The translations under genes were made by a program, and so were the position numbers. Below the pieces are notes generated by a model. That model saw only the letters and a list, made by a program, of their open reading frames with translations. It ran no database searches and had not been told where the DNA came from. A DNA stretch of 64,000 bases from Pollenia angustigena (taxonomy: Eukaryota > Arthropoda > Insecta > Diptera > Polleniidae), in NCBI GenBank assembly GCA_930367215.1, contig OV884056.1, positions 93,135,285-93,199,284 of the forward strand. The letters are read 5' to 3'. Shown here piece after piece: positions 1 through 9,938 of this stretch (within the stretch, counting starts at the first letter, position 1; each line of letters begins with the position of its first letter).

Positions 1-1640
1 TCCTGTATCACAGTTTGCGAAGTATCGCACAGAAATATTTCATAAAACAGAATATTGGTGAAGAACGACCTTTCGAAGGAACACCAAATGAATATAAGAT
101 TATTGTTGAGGGGTAATGTCGCGTAGACTAAAAACAGGTTGATTAAAAAACTGTTCACAACAGCATTCCTAAACAGCAAAAAACTTCTGTTACCAAGTAA
201 CGTATATTGTAATCAGAAATTTGATTAAAAACTAATTATTCGTTTTACAAGAGATGTCCGCATTTAAATTCATTTTGATTTTACTACAGAACATCTTTTT
301 TATAAGTAGCAACAAACAATTGATTAAGTCGAGGTTCGAACCCAGGCCAAGAAAACAACATCTAGACTTATAAAGGACCAAAAAACTACACATACGGTTT
401 GACAAAAACAGCAATATTATTGTATAAATATCAAAAATTCTTTAATTTGTTCAAACATGCTTCATACGTTTTTGTATATATCAAACGGCTGGTCTTGTTT
501 TTTTTCATTAGTCTTGCTTCAGAAGGGCAAAATAAACTTCACAAACGGCTTGGCAAACACGCATTTTGTTTCTCTTCGCAAATACACAACACAAATATAT
601 TTAGTACAAACATTATTTTTTCATTTTTGTTTTGTTTTTAATTAAATCGATGATAGTGCTGCGACAATTTTCCCACTAATTGTTAAAAATGTAAAGGAAA
701 GGAAAATTGCAGTAAAGAGTGGTTGAAAAACGATATGTTTGGTGGCTCTTCAGCAAATTGTTTACTTAAATTATTATATTTAGCACTAGCCACCACAAAA
801 ACTTTGACATTAATACAATTCCCCCAATTGGGGGATTCACAAGGTGTCATAAAGTCATAAGTCTTAAAATAATAACATGAAAAAATACGACTCTTGTGAA
901 CAACCCCTCATAATTTAGTCTGCTATTTTGAATCAGCTGATTTAAAACAAATATAAAGAAATAAATATTTACGTAACATCATAATATTTTTTAGTTCTAA
1001 TCCATGAATAAATAAATTAAATTAGATCTTACCTGACTATTTTCCATTTTTTAGACGCAAATCACAAATTAATTTTATTTTGTTTGTTTACCAAACATCA
1101 GAGTCCTCAGCCGATATAATTTGACGCCGCAAGTGTTTTGTTGCAAAAACTGCTAGCCGCAGGCTAAATTCGGATATTAGCCGGCTAAAACTATACCATC
1201 AACGGCTACGGCTACAAAAACTAAAGCGGTTCGGCTCAGCCGCTCAGCGCAGGTCTCTTCTGATTAATAACGACAGCACAATAAACATAGCAAGCAAAGT
1301 TCTATTAATTTAAGACACTTTTTGTTTACAAAGCAACAACTATATTTTTAAAACATTGTAAAATGTTAGAACATTATGAAAATATAACATGATAGCACAC
1401 CTTGTGAATACCCCAAATATGTCTGCTATTTATTTGAAATTATTTTATATATCTACAAACACGCTTCAAATGTTTGTTCAAGCAGCAAACGCTCTAATTA
1501 ATAACACAAAATATTTGTATAAACAAAAAAAATTTTGTCATGTTTGTCAAGCCATTTGCCTTTTATTCACTACTTTGAGTAACCGACAATTAACAAAATT
1601 TTTTTACATATAATCACATACATATATTATATATGTATGT
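1..1640. other. AT-rich intergenic DNA, no gene seen
   Basis: The stretch is A+T-rich, and its open frames are short with low-complexity translations. About 1130-1260 is locally richer in G+C, with repeated GGCTA/AGCCG words. I recognise no coding gene. The only structure I can support is the inverted pair at 831-1414. Confidence 0.6.
831..1414. repeat. Inverted-repeat pair, candidate MITE remnant
   Basis: GGGGATTCACAAGGTGTCAT at 831-850 recurs as its near reverse complement at 1396-1414 (CACACCTTGTGAATACCCC). The left copy directly follows a perfect palindrome, CCCCCAATTGGGGG at 821-834. A second, direct-orientation similarity (CTTGTGAA...CCCC...TCTGCTATTT) joins about 892-935 to 1402-1434. 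The interior has no coding capacity. No target duplication is visible, so the element call is tentative. Confidence 0.35.
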
Positions 1641-1642
1641 AT

Positions 1643-1693
1643 GTAATGACTCGATATATACCTATAATAGGTATACATATATCGAGTCATTAC
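1643..1693. repeat. 16-bp perfect palindrome of MITE-A ends
   Basis: GTAATGACTCGATATA (1643-1658) is the exact reverse complement of 1678-1693. Both arms resemble the terminus of MITE family A, seen complete at 60568-60832 (TATCGAG...ACCGCGAAAA). Two such termini therefore stand head to head across a 19-bp spacer. Confidence 0.7.
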
Positions 1694-2021
1694 CGCGAAA
1701 AAGCTGGTCTAAGCAACCGGCGAAATGCGCATAGAAGCTAGCTTTCCCTCAACAATAAATATCAGTGTATTTATCAAATATGAAAAACAGGGAATTAAGC
1801 CCGTCATACGGAAATCGTATTAATAAAGCTTTATTTTATTTCATAAAAATGTTGTATTAAGGTTGTCGCTTAAGATATTAAGATATTGCTATAAAATTTG
1901 TAACGGTACCTTATGTGACCATGACATTTTAGGAAATGATGCAAGTGTTGCCAGTAAAGTCATTTATTAAAAAAACAGAAATTGAAAAACGAAAATTGAA
2001 ATGATCGAGTGATGACTCAAT
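1678..2021. mobile_element. MITE family A, copy 3, interrupted
   Basis: The left end (TATCGAGTCATTACCGCGAAAA-like) and the internal block at about 1840-1990 (CTTATGTGACCATGACATTTTAGG, then ATGATGCAAGTGTTGCCA) match the complete copy at 60568-60832. The right end near 2003-2021 is a degraded inverted copy of the left. The middle is replaced by a fragment of the hammerhead-bearing repeat (1697-1830). No coding capacity. Confidence 0.65.
1697..1830 (+). mobile_element. Hammerhead-bearing repeat, 5'-truncated copy
   Basis: Matches the family seen at 14393-14888, 48653-48860 and 63444-63715 from stem II onward: GCTGG, a nine-base loop, CCGGC, then GAAA (1722-1725), ATGCGCATA, and the downstream CAACAATAAAT block. 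The CTGATGA strand of the catalytic core is missing, because the copy joins directly to the MITE-A terminus. Its stem II (GCTGG/CCGGC) pairs better than in the other copies. The tail agrees best with the copy at 63.6 kb. Confidence 0.6.
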
Positions 2022-2276
2022 ATATGGGCACTTCCAAGATTGTAAACGGGACATTCGCACACGTTTATATTGACAAAACTGTAAAAAACAACCTGATGTT
2101 CATTTTTTAAATTAATGATTCTTTTAACTCTCAATTAGCTCTTTAATTTCCGCAAATGAAATTTTTCGCTTACTGTCGTGGTTTCCGAGATAATTGCAAA
2201 AAACCAGTGATTGGAAACGGGACAAGAAACTGAAGTGGGTTTTAAGGGGTAACCGTTTAAACAGTGATTTCTGCGA

Positions 2277-2297
2277 AGGTTAGGTTAGGTTAGGTTA
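2277..2297. repeat. (TTAGG)n-like 3' tail of the LOA element
   Basis: Four units of GGTTA on the plus strand (CCTAA on the element strand) sit exactly where the minus-strand retrotransposon ends. An unrelated element at 40557 has the same tail, which argues for a retrotransposon tail rather than a telomere. Confidence 0.8.
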
Positions 2298-2468
2298 AGA
2301 AGGGTTGTGCGCCCACAGGCACACCTCCACTCGGAGACCGAATACGATCCATTGTGATTCCCTTCAATGAAAATATGAAGTAAGAGAAAGAGATAAGACG
2401 AAGTGAAGAAATAGAGAAAAGGAAGTAAAATAAAGACAGAAAATTAGAAAGTAGGACCAATACCCCCC

Positions 2469-5132
2469 TTACAGTCCCCTCAACAGAAACAGCCGCGTTA
2501 TTTCCCTGACAAACCCCAGTATATTGGCCGGATTACATCCAGCTATGCACCCTAGTTCGTCGTGAAACCTATCTCCTAGCCACTTCAGTCTGAGACCCTG
2601 CATCCTAGGACAATGGCACAGTACATGCTCGATCGTCTCTAGCTCCTCTGAATCCTCGCATAGCCTGCAGAAGTCCGGTATGGCGTTGTCCCATCTGCTC
2701 GCAAAAGCCCTGACAGGACAATGACCCGTCAAGAACCCTATAAGTGTTCTGAGACTACCCCTATCCAATCCCAGTAGAACCCTGGTTGCCCCCGCGTCCA
2801 CTTTGGGCCATAGTGCCCTAGACACCCTGCAATCCATTCTGCCCCTCCAGGATCGGTCAACGTCATCACGGAATTTCTCCCGTATCACCCCATAGTAGTA
2901 GCATAGGGGGGGTTTTACCCCCCTGTCCCCCACCACTAAGTCGAGACCCGAACCCTCTCTCGCGAGTTCGTCCGCCACCTCATTCCCCTCAACCATGCAG
3001 TGTCCTGGTACCCAACACAGCCTCACGTTGAATGCACCCATGAGTTCCCTAAGAGCGCTCCTACACCGCGCAACCAGGCATAATCGCACCGTATGGTTCT
3101 TCAATGCCCGAAGCGCCGCCTGACTATCGACGTAAATTGTCACCTCAGATCCACCCACGATGTGATCCAGTATCACCTCCGTCGCCCTCCAGATCGCTAG
3201 GATCTCAGCCTGGAAGACACTGCACTCATCAGGGAGTCTGAATGACCTTTTTACCTCGGTGTCCGCGATATAAACACCGGCACCAGTGCCGGTTTCCATC
3301 TTGGATCCATCCGTAAACACTGCCCACCCCTCAAACAGCCCATTGGATCCACTCCAAATTTCCCTATCTGGGAACTCCACTGGTGGTGTTGCACCGAAGT
3401 CCAGGGTCATAGTCCTATGATCCGAAATTCCCTCGAGAATAATACCCTGATCTAGCAGACCCATCTCGTACAAAATTCTCGTGTGATCATCCCGCCTAGG
3501 TCTAACTAAAGAAGACTCGTAAAGTCTAAGTAAGTTCCTAGCTGCCACACTCCTCACATAATGCTCGATAGGGGATAGATATAGTAGGATGTCCAGCGCT
3601 GCCTGCGGAGTGCTTCTCCTTGCGCCTGTGATGCCAAGAGATGCACTCCTTTGAACCTTGCTGAGCATCTTCCTATAGCTATCCACTCCCAACGCACCCC
3701 ACCAAACAGTGCATCCATAGGTAAGTATAGGCCTAACAACCGATGTGTAAATCCAGTTTACCATATCAGGCCTAAGACCCCAGTTCTTACCAATGGAGTT
3801 CCTGCATGTGTAGTATGCATTGAGTCCCCTTCTCATCCTCTCCTGAGTATTTCTCTTCCAAGACAGTTTACAGTCCAGAAAGTTACCCAAGTACTTTGCT
3901 CCGTCCGATAGAGGCAACTCGACGCCATCTAGCACTGGCCCCCTAAATCCCTCTATCCTATACCTTCTGGTGAATAGCACCAGCTCAGTCTTCGCAGGGT
4001 AAACACCCAGTCCCCTATCCTTTGCCCATGCCGAGAGATCGCCTAGCATCACCTGCATAATTTCCCCGATCGTGGACAGAAATTTTCCCCTGACCAGTAG
4101 AACTATGTCGTCCGCATAGGCAACAACTTTCCTGCCCATGGAATCAAATGACCTAAGAATCCCGTTAACCGCAAGCAACCACAGTAGAGGCGATAATATC
4201 CCCCCTTGTGGTGTCCCCCTGGTAACCCTCCTCCTTATCACATGATCCCTCAGGCTCGAGTTTATAATCCTACTGCCAAGCATGCAAATTATCCGCTCCA
4301 CCAGAAAGTCCTCAACTCCCAACTCCAACAAAGAATCCCTAATCGCCTCTATCCTAATGTTATTAAAGGCTCCCTCTATATCCAGAAACGCGGCGAGAGT
4401 ATACTCCTTATGCCTCAGACCGTGCTCAATACAACCCACTACCTCATGTAACGCGCTCTCAACAGATTTACCCTTCAGGTAAGCATGTTGAGTGTTGCTA
4501 ATAAGGCGGGTCTCAATATTACTCCTGAGATAGAAATCTATTAGTCTCTCAAGAGTCTTCAACAAAAATGAAGACAAACTAATAGGTCTAAAATCCCCCG
4601 GTTTCGAGTGGCCTGCTTTACCGGCCTTGGGTATGAAAATCACCCTGACCTCTCTCCACCCCCTAGGCAGATACCTCCTACTGAGGCATTTCCTAAATAT
4701 ATCCACCAGCAGAAATGATGCATCGTCCGGGATGTTGCAAAGCATGGCCGGAAAAATACCATCCGGACCCGGTGATTTATATGGGTCGAAAGTATTGACC
4801 GCCCACGCCAGCTTCTCCCTTGTGACCATTTCATTGACGCAAGCGGAAGTATGATCCGATGTCACGGACATGGCGTCCCACTGACCGTCCTCCATACCAC
4901 CGGTTTCCCTGCACCCGGGAAAGTGCGTCTCCATAAGTAAGGTTAGGGTCTCAGAGCTAGACTCAGTCCATGAGCCGTCATTCCTTTGGATGTAACCCAG
5001 GGCCTTAGGGTCCTTAGATAAAATCCGTCGGAATCTTGACAGCTCGTTGACATTATCGATGGACGCACAAAATTGCATCCACGATAGTCGCTTTGCTCTC
5101 TTCAGATCCGCCTTATACCTGTTGAACTGCAC
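2469..5132 (-). pseudogene. LOA ORF2 C-terminal part: reverse transcriptase and RNase H
   Basis: 887 codons are open. The reverse transcriptase copies element RNA at the nicked target; the RNase H degrades RNA in the hybrid. Visible RT motifs are FRPISLSSFLLKTLERL near residue 185, AAFLDIEGAFNN near 250, RGTPQGGILSPLLW near 310 and the catalytic YADD near 338 (genomic about 4103-4123). RNase H follows: FTDGS near 605, a glutamate in FQAEI, DSQAALRAL and WVPGH...EVADELA near 710. A C-terminal cysteine/histidine motif (CRLCEDSEE...HVLCHCP) lies at about 825-840. The frame does not begin here. It should continue upstream into the endonuclease, but a one-base frameshift near 5141-5146 breaks it, so the apparent start is not real. 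The family is clear; LOA versus another I-group clade is inferred from motif wording. Confidence 0.88.
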
Positions 5133-5831
5133 CTTGTGATTGTTCCTTGGCCCTATTAAACAGTCTCCTCACCGTAGACCTTTGAACATGAAGTTCCCTG
5201 GTCCACCACTTAGGCTGTTTACGCCTACCCGGAAACGTAACCGGGCAGGAATGCTCATAGCTTTCCCTTAGAAGATGAGTGAACCTATTCACCACCCCCT
5301 CCAGATCCGTCGGCAGCAAGTCGCCCAAGGCCTGATGCGCCAACCCAGTTCGGACCCCTTCCTTGAAGGAGTCCCATTTTGTCCCCCTCGGGTTCCTGAA
5401 TGGAGCAGCCCTAGGTAGGTCAAAATTCAGTGCAAAGGTAATACGACTATGGTCTGAAAAAGTACAGTCCGTTGCCACCCTCCAATCAACAACAATTTGC
5501 TCGTCACGGTTTACCAATGTCAGATCTATCACTGCCTGCCTATCTTTATTTCTGAACGTCGGCGTGTTACCCATATTACAGATAATAAGATTGTTAGTAG
5601 TTATAAAATCAAACATTAACTCACCTCGTTTATTAATATCGGCACTCCCCCATTGGCTGTGATGAGCATTGGCATCGCAGCCCAACACAAGGATTGCACC
5701 TCTCCTCCTTGCATATGCCGTGAGTTGCCGCACCTCTGTACCCAGTGGGTCCAACCCCTCGTATGGCATGAGGCTGATTCACAATGGTGCAGGTTTATCT
5801 GCACCACTAACAGCCTCTTTGGTCCTGTCAT
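5113..5831 (-). pseudogene. LOA ORF2 endonuclease domain, internally deleted
   Basis: The N-terminus reads VVQINLHHCESAS, the usual first strand of an APE-type endonuclease in this group. After about 25 residues the frame is lost. Homology resumes in another frame at MPYEGLDPLG, then GCDANAHHSQWGS, FRNKDRQAVIDLTLV and FSDHSRITFAL, which carry the DNA/metal-binding Asp, Asn and His residues of the family. Relatives have roughly 100 residues between these blocks, so about 300 bp seem deleted, including the catalytic glutamate region. A second frameshift near 5141-5146 separates this part from the reverse transcriptase. The enzyme would nick target DNA to prime reverse transcription, and this copy should be inactive. 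The deletion size is estimated from remembered family architecture. Confidence 0.8.
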
Positions 5832-5858
5832 GTTTCGGATACCGAAACCTAACGTTAC

Positions 5859-7475
5859 CTAAACCGAACCTAACAACCCCCCCCCCACCTCCTCCAAGAA
5901 TTCCATGGACTTCCGATCGATTGCGAAACGGAAGTCCTTGCCGGTATTCTCCTTACACACCAGTGAGGTCACTAGCCTCCATTGGTCAGTAAGAAGCCTA
6001 CTGTTTTGGTTGCCCAATACTGCCAGTATAGTTTCCACCTTGCGTACGGGAGGTGGAATCCACACTGTCACTATGGACCTAATTGGCAAGTCGGAGGCTT
6101 GTATGACTTCAAACCTTGCCCCCGGGTTAATGTCGCCGCATTTGCCAATTGTGGTTCTTAAGAATTCCAATGAATTCTTGTTACCACAGTTGACAACCTT
6201 GACTCCCTTAACCCAGTCCGCACCATTGAAGGATACGTCCTCCTCCTTGCCTTTGAAAACTGCCAGCTCGTCGATAAGCCTAGCCTCTATTAGCTGCCAT
6301 AGCTCGGCACTGATCCTCCCATCCGGATCATTCCGATCTATGACAGCCACCTGCAGATGACTCTCCAGGCTCGTCGACTTCTTCATTCTTTTATTCGATG
6401 AGGAAGGCTGATCATCCCCAGATCTGACCCTCTTAATGGTCTCCTTATTGGAGGCATTAGGAGCATCAGCCGGGGATGTACCAGCCCTCTTCACTATGCT
6501 CGGTGACTCCGGTACGACTGGTTTCGAAGGCCCGTTCCTGCCCACGCCTTTTCCCCTAATGCCCCCCTTACGAGGGCCACTAGAGGAATCGGACGGAGGA
6601 TTACCGGCCTTCTTCCCCGTGTTCGCTGCCTTAGCCACTTTGCCTCCTTTCTTGGGTATCGCCCCCTTATCCTCCGCAGCTCGTTCCGAAGACATGAGCG
6701 CTTTGGTCACCGGGGCAACCCCTCCTTCCTCTTTCTCTCTACGGCAGGTTGACGGCGCCACCGGCCCTGTACTCTTTTGAGTAGTTTCCGGGCCGACGAC
6801 CTCATTCACCTGCTTTCTCCAATGATAGGGCCAACCGAGCACGGTACTGAAAGGGCCGTAAATTCTTTCGAATTTAGCGACGCTTTGTCGGTGCCTTCTC
6901 AGAAGGTGCCTATCCCTCGCGGAGAACGTTGAAGGATCCCTCTTCGCCATCTTGTCCAGATATGCAAGAGAGCTCCTTGTTCCGTTCTGCGCCTTCTCCT
7001 CCTTCGTTCGGCTGGAGTTCTTAATATCTCGTGGAGGGGCGCTTGGCCCGTCCTCCACGGCGTCCTGCCGAACAAGTTGTGGACAGTCTTCTCCCGAGTG
7101 TCCCCCCTGATGTCCCCTGGCCTCACAGATGAGAGTGGCAGGCTCTGCAGTCTGACTGTGAGCTGATGTATCAATATCAAGCTCCGTGTCGGAGAGCAGA
7201 GTCAACCTCTCTAACCCCTGAGTAGCCCCGGATTCACCACAGGAGACCCCCGATTGTACCAGAAGACTATCCACATATAGGTCGGTCAGTACCTGTCTCT
7301 CCTGTTCAATTATGTTCTCATGAACAGTCGAGAGGGTACTCTCCGACTCAGAGACCGTGACGTCCGACTGACCCTGGTCAATCTCGTCCGTCGTGTCCTC
7401 ATTTTCCGTATTACTAATTGTGCTTGTTATAGTTTTTGTTTTTGTTTTTAAAAAGGGTTTCATTTTTGTTCCCAC
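5859..7475 (-). CDS. LOA-type ORF1 protein (DUF4780-like C-terminus)
   Basis: 538 codons, uninterrupted, starting at the ATG at 7475 just after the element leader. The N-terminal third is acidic and Ser/Thr-rich. The middle is Lys/Gly/Pro/Ser-rich and looks disordered and basic, suited to nucleic-acid binding. The last ~170 residues (VAVIDRNDPDGRISAELWQLIE through LLTDQWRLV) match the DUF4780 pattern known from ORF1 of LOA-group elements. No CCHC zinc knuckle is visible, unlike the Jockey ORF1 nearby. ORF1 proteins of this class package the RNA; this function is by family, not shown here. A C-tract (5879-5888) near the stop is a slippage-prone spot. ORF2 begins a few tens of bases downstream on the same strand. 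Confidence 0.82.
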   Translation of the reverse strand: MGTKMKPFLKTKTKTITSTISNTENEDTTDEIDQGQSDVTVSESESTLSTVHENIIEQERQVLTDLYVDSLLVQSGVSCGESGATQGLERLTLLSDTELDIDTSAHSQTAEPATLICEARGHQGGHSGEDCPQLVRQDAVEDGPSAPPRDIKNSSRTKEEKAQNGTRSSLAYLDKMAKRDPSTFSARDRHLLRRHRQSVAKFERIYGPFSTVLGWPYHWRKQVNEVVGPETTQKSTGPVAPSTCRREKEEGGVAPVTKALMSSERAAEDKGAIPKKGGKVAKAANTGKKAGNPPSDSSSGPRKGGIRGKGVGRNGPSKPVVPESPSIVKRAGTSPADAPNASNKETIKRVRSGDDQPSSSNKRMKKSTSLESHLQVAVIDRNDPDGRISAELWQLIEARLIDELAVFKGKEEDVSFNGADWVKGVKVVNCGNKNSLEFLRTTIGKCGDINPGARFEVIQASDLPIRSIVTVWIPPPVRKVETILAVLGNQNSRLLTDQWRLVTSLVCKENTGKDFRFAIDRKSMEFLEEVGGGLLGSV

Positions 7476-8051
7476 GAGTAGGCTCGTTCAGACGGACCGT
7501 ACCACGCAGTGACGGCGTGCGTGGACTAGGCAACTAACATACAACAGCGCTTTGCCCTGACGCTGAGGGCACAATATTTTATATATGCGAAACCTGACAC
7601 AATATTTTATTGGGATTAATTTTAAAATGTTGCGTACTAATGTGCCCTAAAAATGGTTTCGATTTCAAAATAAAATATGAATTACATTTTTTTAAATAAA
7701 TTGTTAAAGAAATTGTAAACGGGACATTCTAAACGGGACAATTTTTCCACCATGATTTAAAATTTTTTATGTTGCTATTTATAATCCTTTATATAAGAAA
7801 CTTAATAAAAAATGTTTTTCAGATCATAAATATGCCTTAGATTAGAGTATTGTTGTTCCAAATGCATATTTTCTAATATACACAAGTATGTGCTAAAAGT
7901 TGTAGTACTTTGTTTGCCATTTATCTTTTTTTTCGAATCAATTAATTTATACGCTTATATTAAAAAAATATAAGCAATTCTCCAAATAAATCTTGAAAAG
8001 AAAAATTTTTTTTCCATTTTTTGTGGTTGACGTTTTTATGGAAATAGCCAT
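7476..8051. other. LOA 5' leader and right flank of MITE E
   Basis: About 7476-7560 is G+C-rich and is likely the LOA 5' untranslated leader. The rest is AT-rich and includes two copies of CACAATATTTTAT (about 7570 and 7590) and two GTAAACGGGACA-like words near 7715-7740 that match the left flank at 2042. No gene. Confidence 0.5.
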
Positions 8052-8061
8052 ATATCGAGCC
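8052..8061 (+). repeat. Left target-site duplication of the Jockey element
   Basis: ATATCGAGCC is repeated exactly at 12760-12769 just after the poly(A) tail. The sequence is the first bases of the MITE-A terminus, which fixes both the Jockey boundaries and the insertion order. Confidence 0.88.
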
Positions 8062-8095
8062 GGTTTGTGCTTTGTTGTGATACAGACGTGTATTT
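8062..8095 (+). promoter_or_regulatory. Possible internal promoter of Jockey (DPE-like)
   Basis: Jockey, Doc and F elements are known to use TATA-less promoters inside the 5' UTR with a downstream promoter element. AGACGTG lies 23-29 nt from the mapped 5' end, a DPE-like word slightly nearer than the usual +28 position. No TATA box is seen just upstream. Role inferred only. Confidence 0.35.
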
Positions 8096-8420
8096 TAGCC
8101 CCGCATACGATTTGAACTATTAATTAATCACATTTGATTTTGTAATCTAAGCAGCGAATGGACGCTTAAAAAAAAAAAAAACAAAATAATATATTTTGTT
8201 AATTAAATTATTTAACATAATAGTGAACAATTTAAAACGATCAAATTAAATAAAATAAATCAGTAAAAATATATATGTACGTATGAATGTTCATACATGT
8301 GTATACATATTCTGAACAAAACATTTAAATTCTGGTTTTTCTTTTGTTGTTGTAAAATACAATAAATAATAAAAATATTAAAGCAAAGCAAAACGGTGAA
8401 AAACAAAAACAACTCTTTGC

Positions 8421-9938
8421 ATGAGTACAAAGAGTGAAACAACACTAAGACAAAATGAAAGAAACGTTTACGTTTTAGTTAATGCAAATGAAAATAATGC
8501 AGAAATAAATAAAACAAAACAAAACAATATTAACTACCTAACGGCTAAGCCAATTACTCGAACACGTTCCCTCTCACCCTCGGTATTTACACAAACGGTG
8601 GATAGTGACTCATTAAAAAAACTACAACAAGATTTGGTGACAAGTGTTGCCAGGCCAGCAAGTATTGCCGTGACGTCAAAAACAAATTTAGTGGGCAATG
8701 ATACCATGAACTTAAACACAAATGCAATGGAAAACCCCCCTGTAAAAAGTTGTCAAAAGCCTTCAGTACAAGTTGGTATGGACAGGTATATAACAGTGCT
8801 TAAACGGGGACGCAGCCCTACCTCTGCAGCAGTTGCTTCGGCCTCAAAAGTACCATCTTTTGATAAAATAAATACACAAAATCGTTTCGCGATTCTGGAG
8901 GATGAATCCTCTGAAGCACCAAACGTCATTAAATCGTCTAAGCCACCCCCGATATACCTTAGAGAGCAAAACTCTAATGAGTTAATAAAAAGTTTAATTT
9001 CGGTGATAGGTGAAAATTCCTTTTATGTAGCTGCAATAAAGCGCGGTGTCATTAACGAGACTAAAATACAGGTGAATCACGAGGATGATTTTCGAAAGGT
9101 AATTACAAGATTTGAGACTCTGAATAAAAACTTTTATACGTATCAACTGAAGAGCAGTAAAGGTCTTCAGGTAGTAGTCAAGGGCATAGACTCATGCGTA
9201 GACCCAGGGGAAATTAAAGCTTTTTTGGAAGAGAAGGGCTTTAAAATCAAAAACGTAACAAATATCAAAAATAGGGAAAAAAATCCCCAACCACTATTTC
9301 GAGTGGAGCTTGAACCCGGCGACGTTAAGCTCAAAAAAAATGAAACGCATCCAATTTATAATTTGAAATATATTCTGTACAGAAGGGTAACTATTGAGGA
9401 GCCTCACAAAAGAAATGGTCCTGTTCAATGTCTAAACTGCCAGGAATTTGGCCATACTAAGGCATACTGCTACTTACCCCCTGTTTGCGTAGTATGTGGT
9501 GAATTACATGGAACAGTTCTTTGCGACAAGTCTAAAACCGACCCCAACGTAAAAAAATGTAGCAACTGTGGCGGTAATCACACTGCCAATTATAGAGGAT
9601 GCCCTGTATATACTATCGTCAAGCAGTCGGTCGGACCGAAAACTAATCCCCCTCAAATGCAGGTAACAAATCAGGTTAACACAAATGCAATTCAAGCCCC
9701 CCAGCCTAGTAATAACAGAACCTCTTACGCTAACGTCCTAAAATCAAACCATGAGCCAATGCAAGGTGCATCGCCAAGTAATGATGAAACTCAATTTTCT
9801 AATTTAAGTCGTTTAGAAAAAACCATGGAAACATTAGTGCAAACAGTAAATAATTTTACGAACACAATGGGTAATATGATGCAGGAAATGCTTAGAATGC
9901 AATCGATGTTATTGCAAGCTGTACTTAACAAACCATGA
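8421..9938 (+). CDS. Jockey ORF1 (Gag-like nucleic-acid-binding protein)
   Basis: 505 residues from the ATG at 8421. The N-terminal ~200 residues are polar and poorly structured. Residues ~220-300 match the PRE_C2HC region typical of Jockey-group Gag proteins. Three zinc knuckles follow: CLNCQEFGHTKAYC (~337-350), CVVCGELHGTVLC (~356-368) and CSNCGGNHTANYRGC (~380-394). The C-terminus (~463-503) is a likely coiled coil, rich in Leu/Met/Glu heptads. The protein is expected to bind element RNA in a ribonucleoprotein and help target it to the nucleus; that is family knowledge. Its stop overlaps the ORF2 start as ATGA (9935-9938), so ORF2 is probably translated by termination-reinitiation. No frameshift or internal stop is present. 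Confidence 0.93.
   Translation: MSTKSETTLRQNERNVYVLVNANENNAEINKTKQNNINYLTAKPITRTRSLSPSVFTQTVDSDSLKKLQQDLVTSVARPASIAVTSKTNLVGNDTMNLNTNAMENPPVKSCQKPSVQVGMDRYITVLKRGRSPTSAAVASASKVPSFDKINTQNRFAILEDESSEAPNVIKSSKPPPIYLREQNSNELIKSLISVIGENSFYVAAIKRGVINETKIQVNHEDDFRKVITRFETLNKNFYTYQLKSSKGLQVVVKGIDSCVDPGEIKAFLEEKGFKIKNVTNIKNREKNPQPLFRVELEPGDVKLKKNETHPIYNLKYILYRRVTIEEPHKRNGPVQCLNCQEFGHTKAYCYLPPVCVVCGELHGTVLCDKSKTDPNVKKCSNCGGNHTANYRGCPVYTIVKQSVGPKTNPPQMQVTNQVNTNAIQAPQPSNNRTSYANVLKSNHEPMQGASPSNDETQFSNLSRLEKTMETLVQTVNNFTNTMGNMMQEMLRMQSMLLQAVLNKP

Larger units (their letters stand above)
2277..7560 (-). mobile_element. LOA/I-type non-LTR retrotransposon, damaged
   Basis: Minus-strand order is 5' leader, ORF1 (5859-7475), ORF2 (2469-5831, broken), 3' UTR, then a tandem 5-bp tail at 2277-2297. 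The endonuclease, reverse transcriptase and RNase H order, plus a DUF4780-like ORF1, fits the RNase H-bearing I/LOA group. Base composition is far richer in G+C than the surrounding DNA. The 5' edge (7476 to about 7600) is not sharply defined, and I saw no convincing target duplication. ORF2 has an internal deletion and a frameshift, so this copy is not autonomous. Confidence 0.85.
2021..8058. mobile_element. MITE family E, copy 1, split by LOA insertion
   Basis: The left terminus TATATGGGCACTTCCA (from 2021) is an imperfect inverted match to GGAAATAGCCATATAT ending at about 8056. GTAAACGGGACA words occur just inside both ends (near 2042 and 7715). The same type of terminus bounds the element at 39365-40001. 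The whole LOA-type retrotransposon lies inside, so the original element would have been roughly 0.7-1 kb. It is non-coding. Confidence 0.45.

Noticed and set aside
2277..2297. Telomeric (TTAGG)n array
   Set aside because: Only four units, exactly at the 3' end of a retrotransposon, and repeated at the end of another element at 40557. A retrotransposon tail explains it better.
5875..5890. C-tract as a programmed frameshift site between ORF1 and ORF2
   Set aside because: It lies inside the ORF1 end, but ORF2 begins separately downstream. There is no slippery-site architecture and the rest of ORF2 is already broken.
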